Shown here one piece after another: positions 42,709-47,153 of a stretch of DNA of 47,153 nucleotides (its first letter is position 1; each line of letters starts with the position of its first letter). The stretch comes from a virus. The notes under the pieces are model-generated. The model saw only the letters and a program-made list of their open reading frames with translations, was not told the DNA's origin and did not search any database. Where the stretch lies: positions 1 to 47,153 of the IMG/VR virus record IMGVR_UViG_3300009159_000099, one strand, 5' to 3'. Both the position numbers and the translations under genes were made by a program.

Positions 42709-43128
42709 TTACAATTTAATACTGAATCTATCTTTCATTTGTTCTAACTTTTCTTTTGGTACTCCGTGCCCATTCACACCACCATGTCTGTTCTCAACGA
42801 TTAGAGTGAATACTTTATATCCGTATTCTTTGGCTAACTTAAAGTACTCTTCCATCTCCCACTCTTGTGTGAATGTGTTTGATACTACAATTTCGGAATA
42901 GAATTGTTCATTTGCTATATTATCCTTCATAAATGTTTCTACTCTAAATCTACACCAATTATGTGCTTTAGGTAAATCCCTTGCGTTGAACTTATATTCG
43001 CCGGTTTCCTTATCTACAAAATAATCATCTGCTTCACAAATTACATACTCACTCCACATAGTTTTAGCAAATGTTGATTTACCACTACCTGGTAATCCTC
43101 TTAATAATATTAATATCTTTGGTATCAT
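42709..43128 (-). CDS. P-loop polynucleotide-kinase-like protein
   Basis: The 139-residue protein has a Walker A GLPGSGKST (11-19) and an acidic CEADDYF (31-37). It closes with HGVPKEKLEQMKDRF (121-135), as in the AAA_33/N4BP2-type kinase domains related to T4 Pnk. The family phosphorylates 5'-OH ends of RNA or DNA. Unlike T4 Pnkp it lacks the C-terminal phosphatase domain. It lies two genes upstream of the RNA ligase and overlaps its upstream neighbour by four bases. Confidence 0.85.
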   Translation of the reverse strand: MIPKILILLRGLPGSGKSTFAKTMWSEYVICEADDYFVDKETGEYKFNARDLPKAHNWCRFRVETFMKDNIANEQFYSEIVVSNTFTQEWEMEEYFKLAKEYGYKVFTLIVENRHGGVNGHGVPKEKLEQMKDRFSIKL

Positions 43129-43337
43129 AATTCATCTTCATTTAATTCAATTAAGTTATCGGTATCCAATATAATTGGTACACCAGTTTCTATATTTTGT
43201 AAATAAGAATGACCCGGCATTCCTTTTACTTCACCAATTAAAGCAAATACTTGTCCTTCAAATGGATTTGGATTATCTACTCTCCATTCTTTTGGCATAG
43301 ATTTGTAATCATATTTTACTAATTTAATTTTTTTCAT
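43125..43337 (-). CDS. Small protein of unknown function
   Basis: The 70 residues (IKLVKYDYKSMPKEWRVDNP, FALIGEVKGMPGHSYLQNIE) look like a small beta barrel with an acidic end. It is tightly packed between metallophosphoesterase and kinase (one-base gap and ATGA overlap), so it belongs to the same transcription unit. No enzyme motif is visible. Confidence 0.7.
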   Translation of the reverse strand: MKKIKLVKYDYKSMPKEWRVDNPNPFEGQVFALIGEVKGMPGHSYLQNIETGVPIILDTDNLIELNEDEL

Positions 43338-43338
43338 T

Positions 43339-43992
43339 TTATCTATAATTTTCTACAATTGTATGGTGGTCATCCGGTATCATACTATTAATTGGTTGTT
43401 TCTCCATAATCTTTAATATCTCTTCTAAACTGATTGGATTTAAACCATTACCATCAACTCCTACATCCATAATTTTACCTGGTCCAATCCTACGTTCTGC
43501 TGGTAAGTGAACGTGTCCATGTAAGTGAATTACTCCTTTTGCCAAATTGTTCCAACTTGCAATCGGAAAGTGCATTAAAATAAAACTTTGTTCTCTTTGT
43601 AATTGAGTCGCAACATCCCATTTTACATTCAATTCTACATATTTGTTTACTGAACTAAAAAGAGATTGTACATCTTCTTTGTTTCTTTCAATATGGTGGT
43701 CATGATTACCTGTAATGATGTGAACGTTTTTACAAAAAATACTATCTCTGAATATTTGTATTTGTTCAAATCCACCAAATGACCAATCACCTAAATGAAA
43801 AAGGATATCATCTTGTCCGACCATTTCGTTGATGTTACCAACAATGTGGGCGTTCATATGTTCTAATGTTTTAAAATCCCTTAATGTAACTGGGTTAGAC
43901 CATTGAGTTGTGGATGAGCATATGTTGGCATGATTGTAGTGAGTATCAGATGTAAACCACAAATTTTGTCCCTTATTTAGTATAATTTTCAT
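43339..43992 (-). CDS. Calcineurin-like metallophosphoesterase
   Basis: The 217-residue enzyme shows the full motif set: DTH (16-18), HLGD (66-69), GNHD (95-98), H141 and HGHVH (158-162). The family hydrolyses phosphomono- or diesters with two metal ions. The substrate is unknown. Its position beside a P-loop kinase and an RNA ligase recalls bacterial Pnkp, where a phosphoesterase of this fold removes 2',3'-cyclic phosphate or 3'-phosphate before sealing. A 20-base overlap links it to the upstream gene. Confidence 0.9.
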   Translation of the reverse strand: MKIILNKGQNLWFTSDTHYNHANICSSTTQWSNPVTLRDFKTLEHMNAHIVGNINEMVGQDDILFHLGDWSFGGFEQIQIFRDSIFCKNVHIITGNHDHHIERNKEDVQSLFSSVNKYVELNVKWDVATQLQREQSFILMHFPIASWNNLAKGVIHLHGHVHLPAERRIGPGKIMDVGVDGNGLNPISLEEILKIMEKQPINSMIPDDHHTIVENYR

Positions 43993-44323
43993 TGTCTTGT
44001 TTAGCTAGTTCAATAAATTTATCTATACATGCACTTTCGGCTTCTTCATAGGTATTGAATGTTATGCTTGTCCATGTGCCATAATGAATTATATAGACAT
44101 CCGGCATAAGTTTTGTTGGATGAATATGTGCATCATACTTCTCCCTAAACCATCTAAATACTTGTTGTTTGAGTGGTGCTGGTGTGTGTCTTTCAACCTT
44201 TGCTTTCTTAATACGTTCCCATAGTTCTCCTGTTGCATGATAGGTATAATCATAATCCCCATCGTAGTTTAATTCGGCTAATGCTTGGCATTGTGAGTGA
44301 CTTAAAAATTCTTTATTTTCCAT
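43973..44323 (-). CDS. Protein of unknown function
   Basis: The 116 residues include YDYTYHATGELWERIKKAKVE and FRWFREKYDAHIHPTKLMPD, with several His and Trp. It is an alpha/beta protein without a recognised motif. It overlaps the metallophosphoesterase start by 20 bases, so it probably belongs to the same early unit. Confidence 0.65.
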   Translation of the reverse strand: MENKEFLSHSQCQALAELNYDGDYDYTYHATGELWERIKKAKVERHTPAPLKQQVFRWFREKYDAHIHPTKLMPDVYIIHYGTWTSITFNTYEEAESACIDKFIELAKQDNENYTK

Positions 44324-44328
44324 TATTT

Positions 44329-44568
44329 TTATCCTTTACGATTTAATTTGTGAATCCTATGCCATCTTTTAATAAACCAAAAAAAGTGTACCATACACAC
44401 CATAACGTTGACGATGATAGTAGGATTGTTTTGAATTAAAAATCCATACCATACCCAAATCAAACAAGCAACTAAGTTGACTGTTCTTACTAACTTTTGT
44501 TTAGAAAGCGCAAAGGATAAAACAGATAATCCCATTGCAAAGTAACCAACTATTTCTAAAGTATTCAT
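44329..44568 (-). CDS. Three-helix membrane protein (YgjV/SemiSWEET-like)
   Basis: The 79 residues form three membrane helices with SFALSKQKLVRTVNLVACLI and VWYGFLIQNNPTIIVNVMVC. This is the arrangement seen in YgjV-type and SemiSWEET-like small membrane proteins. A basic tail (KRWHRIHKLNRKG) follows. A substrate cannot be inferred, and the PQ motif of true SemiSWEETs is absent. It is expected in the host inner membrane. Confidence 0.65.
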   Translation of the reverse strand: MNTLEIVGYFAMGLSVLSFALSKQKLVRTVNLVACLIWVWYGFLIQNNPTIIVNVMVCMVHFFWFIKRWHRIHKLNRKG

Positions 44569-44573
44569 ATCTT

Positions 44574-44807
44574 TTAGTTATATTGTAGTTCTAATTCAGT
44601 AAACTCTTCTAATACACCATCGTAGTAACTTACAAACAAATCATAATCTCGTAACTCTACGTTGTAATAACCTTGGTTATAGTTCATAAGGTTATCAATA
44701 TCCAACCAACTTGTGTGGATTTTAGCTTTATCACAAAAGGCTTCAAACTCAACTGCGTTAAGGTTTTCAGCAAAATTTCGGATTTCTTCAATAGTGAACT
44801 TTTTCAT
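44574..44807 (-). CDS. Small acidic protein of unknown function
   Basis: The 77 residues are acidic and Tyr-rich (MNYNQGYYNVELRDYDLFVS), with a helical start (FTIEEIRNFAENLNAVEFEA). The leader TTTAAAACCCCTTATATT directly before the ATG belongs to a leader family shared by six genes of this end. Host-takeover or inhibitor roles are possible but not shown. Confidence 0.65.
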   Translation of the reverse strand: MKKFTIEEIRNFAENLNAVEFEAFCDKAKIHTSWLDIDNLMNYNQGYYNVELRDYDLFVSYYDGVLEEFTELELQYN

Positions 44808-44834
44808 AATATAAGGGGTTTTAAAGTTTAAAAA

Positions 44835-45143
44835 TTATTCTTCACAAACTGTAAATTCAATAGCAGGACCGAAAGAAATACCACCACTAACACCTGCCCA
44901 ACTGTAAGATGGTTCTAATATCTCTCTCACTTTCTCTCTATCTATAGAATCAAACTGAATATCATATGGATGGGGTTCTGTAAGGTACTCACCGATTGCG
45001 TTGATAATTTCACTACGTTTTGCGATGGGGTACACACCACTCTTAATGTTGTAGAAATCGTTACAGTACTCAATGAAAAGATTGAGGTCGGTAAGAAAGT
45101 TTCTTTGGACTTGTGTGGGGATGGGGGTTTCGGAAAGGGTCAT
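44835..45143 (-). CDS. Protein of unknown function, early gene
   Basis: The 102-residue protein has a helical body (RNFLTDLNLFIEYCNDFYNI) and an end rich in Gly and Ser (YSWAGVSGGISFGPAIEFTV). It has its own early promoter at 45207-45237 and the TTTAAACCCC-type leader before the ATG. The function is unknown. Confidence 0.65.
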   Translation of the reverse strand: MTLSETPIPTQVQRNFLTDLNLFIEYCNDFYNIKSGVYPIAKRSEIINAIGEYLTEPHPYDIQFDSIDREKVREILEPSYSWAGVSGGISFGPAIEFTVCEE

Positions 45144-45206
45144 AACAAAGGGGTTTAAGGTTGAAAGTTTAAAATGGAGAGAATTACATCACTCTCTCAC
45201 ATATAA

Positions 45207-45237
45207 CAAAGATACAAAATTCTGTATTAAAAGTCAA
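45207..45237 (-). promoter_or_regulatory. Early promoter, Bacteroidota type
   Basis: TTG (45237-45235) is followed after exactly 20 bases by TATCTTTG (45214-45207). The 28 bases at 45194-45221, covering the -7 box and early transcribed region, recur exactly at 46737-46764. Confidence 0.9.
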
Positions 45238-45268
45238 GCCTTTTTGAAAATATTTTTAAATTATTTTT

Positions 45269-45287
45269 GGGGGAGGGGGCAGGGGGG
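45269..45287. other. G-tract island in the gap before an early promoter
   Basis: The plus strand holds three G runs of 5, 5 and 6 separated by one and two bases (GGGGGAGGGGGCAGGGGGG). It is the most GC-rich spot of the window. It lies 32 bases upstream of the -33 element of the early promoter at 45207-45237, in the 185-base gap between genes, so the coding strand is C-rich there. Quadruplex formation is possible but not shown. Confidence 0.85.
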
Positions 45288-45328
45288 AATTGAAGTCAAA
45301 AAGAAAATTTGTTATCTCTATTGATAGT

Positions 45329-45670
45329 TTAGGTATTCTTCAATTGGTAATCTAATGTATCTACTACGGATTGTATAAATGCATTCTTATTCTTTAACCC
45401 GTTCCCACTTATCCCACCAGTATCAAACTGCTTTCCATTCAACCATAGTTCATACCTATATTGTGTCTTATAAAATACATCGTATTTCCTTGTCAATAAC
45501 AACTTACCCCTATTCATACCCAATGGTGATACAAATGAAAATGAGTAACACTTTGGTTCTATGATATTCAAAGCCGTATCGTATTTATAGACAGAATCCA
45601 ATATAGAATCAATCCTCCACCCACCACATTGTGTCCCTTCTAATAATTTAAAGTTATGGATTGTTAGCAT
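45329..45670 (-). CDS. Protein of unknown function
   Basis: The 113 residues are beta-rich in the middle (CYSFSFVSPLGMNRGKLLLT, YDVFYKTQYRYELWLNGKQF), with a helical end (NAFIQSVVDTLDYQLKNT). Nothing identifies a function. It ends one unit of tightly packed genes (45329-46207). A one-base gap separates it from the gene upstream. Confidence 0.65.
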   Translation of the reverse strand: MLTIHNFKLLEGTQCGGWRIDSILDSVYKYDTALNIIEPKCYSFSFVSPLGMNRGKLLLTRKYDVFYKTQYRYELWLNGKQFDTGGISGNGLKNKNAFIQSVVDTLDYQLKNT

Positions 45671-45671
45671 C

Positions 45672-45998
45672 TTAATTAAATAATCCTTTATGGTCTCTGA
45701 TTAGTACTGAAGTAAATTGGATGAACGAATCAAATGTTTTGAACTTATGTGGAGAGAAACCCAAATCCTGCTTTGAACGAGAATAATCCGAAGTACCGGA
45801 TAAATTGTTTATCACTACAATATCATACTGCTCCCTATCCCAATTAAACAATAAACCTAAGCAGTTAGGAGTTCTATCCTTTGGAGATATCCACATCATA
45901 TTATCCAATCTTATGTTGGTCGTAATCTCAAACTGCGTTCCATCGACCTCCACCATATATCCGTTCAATCTCGTACTAAAGTTGATTGGTGCTTTCAT
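45672..45998 (-). CDS. Protein of unknown function
   Basis: The 108-residue protein (NGYMVEVDGTQFEITTNIRL, GLLFNWDREQYDIVVINNLS) is beta-rich with a helical end (TFDSFIQFTSVLIRDHKGLF). The end recalls the layout of the next gene downstream, a possible distant paralogue. It overlaps the upstream gene by four bases (ATGA). Confidence 0.65.
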   Translation of the reverse strand: MKAPINFSTRLNGYMVEVDGTQFEITTNIRLDNMMWISPKDRTPNCLGLLFNWDREQYDIVVINNLSGTSDYSRSKQDLGFSPHKFKTFDSFIQFTSVLIRDHKGLFN

Positions 45999-46207
45999 AA
46001 CTCACTACAGTATTGGATTAAGTTTTTATACAAATTCGTTCTTTTACTAATCGGACCATAGGTTAAGGATTCTACCTCCCATTTCCATTCCGTATTTCCT
46101 TCGTTTCCGATTTTGGATACGTGGTATTCATCATCTTTATCCCATATGTGGTAGATGATTGTGGTATTATACAAATTAAAATCACTCATATTATTTACGT
46201 TTTTCAT
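45995..46207 (-). CDS. Small protein of unknown function
   Basis: The 70 residues (FNLYNTTIIYHIWDKDDEYH, KWEVESLTYGPISKRTNLYK) form a small beta protein with a helical end. The leader has TTTTAATCCCCTTTACT before the ATG, a variant of the shared leader element. No family is recognised. Confidence 0.65.
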   Translation of the reverse strand: MKNVNNMSDFNLYNTTIIYHIWDKDDEYHVSKIGNEGNTEWKWEVESLTYGPISKRTNLYKNLIQYCSEL

Positions 46208-46218
46208 AGTAAAGGGGA

Positions 46219-46692
46219 TTAAAAGTTTATTGGGTGATAAATTGTTTCTCCGTTAGAAAATTGAGCAGTAACACCTAAAGGTTGGGAGTATTGTGAAAAT
46301 ACATTCTCAATGAAATCTACATACTCATACACTAATGATTGAATGTTGGTATCATCGTAGTGCTCATAGGATTCATATTCATAACCATTAACATAGTATA
46401 GAACATGCCAATCTAAGTTCACACCATCATAGTAACCACTACGAACAACAGGTGTAACCCAAACTTCAACCTCATCTTCTCCTATCATTACTGCATTGGA
46501 GAAAGAACCAATTGAAGTGGATGGATAAGAACGTAAATTGTTAGGGTCTGATTTACTATGATTAGAATAATCTTTATGTGAATTAAACTCTGATTCTAAG
46601 TTTTGGATTAAATCATCGTACTCATAGGTATCTTCTAATTGAACTGCGAAGATATGGGAAGCATTAACATTGTAAAAATTTGAAGTAGACAT
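46219..46692 (-). CDS. Protein of unknown function, early gene
   Basis: The 157-residue acidic protein is rich in Tyr, Asp and Ser (EDTYEYDDLIQNLESEFNSH, VNGYEYESYEHYDDTNIQSL). It has a conserved-looking core, NAVMIGEDEVEVWVTPVVRS. It has an early promoter at 46750-46780 and the TTTAAACCCC leader. It is probably expressed at once after infection. The function is unknown. Confidence 0.65.
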   Translation of the reverse strand: MSTSNFYNVNASHIFAVQLEDTYEYDDLIQNLESEFNSHKDYSNHSKSDPNNLRSYPSTSIGSFSNAVMIGEDEVEVWVTPVVRSGYYDGVNLDWHVLYYVNGYEYESYEHYDDTNIQSLVYEYVDFIENVFSQYSQPLGVTAQFSNGETIYHPINF

Positions 46693-46749
46693 TGGAAAGG
46701 GGTTTAAAGTTTAAGTTTTAAAGTGGAGTACTATCGCTCTCACATATAA

Positions 46750-46780
46750 CAAAGATACAAAATTTTGAGAATATATCCAA
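46750..46780 (-). promoter_or_regulatory. Early promoter, Bacteroidota type
   Basis: TTG (46780-46778) is followed after exactly 20 bases by TATCTTTG (46757-46750). The start of the transcript shares the 28-base repeat with the promoter at 45207-45237. Confidence 0.9.
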
Positions 46781-46784
46781 GCTT

Positions 46785-47045
46785 TTAATGTAAAAATTTT
46801 GGATATTTTTCAACCACATTTACTATCTCTGATAAACGTAGGAAATCATCATTGGTTAAATATCCCCAAGCAATAGGTATTAAATCAACGTAGAAGTATC
46901 CATCGTACAAACCATACAACATATTAACCAAAGGAAAGGATTTATTCCTATCATAGTTAATCTCAATATCACTAATAATCTTACCAATCTCAAAAAGAGT
47001 TTCTTTACTCATATTGGCATGACGGTCAAATAAAAGATAATCCAT
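46785..47045 (-). CDS. Small protein of unknown function
   Basis: The 86 residues (LLFDRHANMSKETLFEIGKI, LIPIAWGYLTNDDFLRLSEI) are mainly helical. The leader holds TTTAAACCCCTTAACCCCC, the longest version of the shared element, just before the ATG. A promoter is not visible before the gene ahead of it ends, so it probably reads on from the right. Confidence 0.65.
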   Translation of the reverse strand: MDYLLFDRHANMSKETLFEIGKIISDIEINYDRNKSFPLVNMLYGLYDGYFYVDLIPIAWGYLTNDDFLRLSEIVNVVEKYPKFLH

Positions 47046-47075
47046 AATATAAGGGGGTTAAGGGGTTTAAATAAA

Positions 47076-47153
47076 TCAATAATAAAATGCGTTCCAAATA
47101 CGGTCAATAGGAGCAAGATACCTAGCACCTACCTTATGGTTTGATTTAGCACC
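47076..47153 (-). CDS. C-terminal end of a gene entering from the right edge
   Basis: An open frame of 25 codons runs from the window edge to a TGA at 47076-47078 and encodes GAKSNHKVGARYLAPIDRIW followed by NAFYY. The composition looks coding and the direction agrees with all its neighbours. Only the end is visible, so no product can be named. Confidence 0.55.
   Translation of the reverse strand, partial: GAKSNHKVGARYLAPIDRIWNAFYY

Noticed and set aside
45144-45328. Hidden RNA gene in the longest gap
   Set aside because: Apart from the promoter and the G-tract island, I see no cloverleaf or stable extended fold.

Overview
The window is a stretch of a strongly AT-rich tailed-phage genome with a contractile, T4-type tail. 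The evidence is a baseplate set (gp6/Baseplate_J-like wedge, gp25-like wedge, gp5-like spike), a gp55-like late sigma factor, an Mre11/Rad50 (gp47/gp46) recombination nuclease, a T4 gp61-like primase and an Rnl1-type RNA ligase. The host is most likely a member of the Bacteroidota. Seven promoters have the Bacteroidota architecture TTG-N20-TAtcTTTG, all with exactly 20 bases between the elements. Start codons are not preceded by Shine-Dalgarno sequences, and SprB-like and Bacteroidota-type lipoprotein sequences occur. Every recognised gene is on the minus strand except one 56-codon gene at 5087-5257, so the window reads as transcription from right to left.

Layout, left to right. 1-4995: a partial Thr-rich adhesin with SprB-like repeats that runs off the left edge, and a 1260-residue tail fibre ending in a self-cleaving S74 chaperone. 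4996-5257: a divergent promoter region and a lone plus-strand ribbon-helix-helix candidate regulator. 5247-10614: a DNA-metabolism block holding a fused SbcD-SbcC nuclease, a glycosyltransferase, a primase, a T7-type endonuclease I and a small protein. 10644-30530: virion genes, including fibres with ConA-like domains and tandem repeats, baseplate wedges, spike and accessory proteins. 30555-36032: the late sigma factor, peptide deformylase, UV-damage endonuclease, a coiled-coil membrane protein, a small heat-shock protein and an HD hydrolase. 36074-47153: small accessory genes, most of unknown function. This part holds tiny membrane proteins, a lipoprotein, a GIY-YIG/NUMOD3 homing endonuclease and an RNA-repair-like set (ligase, P-loop kinase, metallophosphoesterase).

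Two promoter classes can be read. One is the host-like TTG-N20-TAtcTTTG class, found mainly upstream of DNA-metabolism and accessory genes. The other is an 8-base motif, ATATTTAT on the coding strand. It lies just before the virion-gene units, lacks a -33 element, and points the right way even for the single plus-strand gene. Because the phage encodes a gp55-like sigma factor, the second motif is a good candidate for its late promoter. Two of the three hairpin terminators sit directly in front of such motifs.

No tRNA, rRNA, CRISPR array or insertion sequence was seen. No gene-free stretch exceeds 300 bases; the longest is 45144-45328, which holds an early promoter and a G-tract island.
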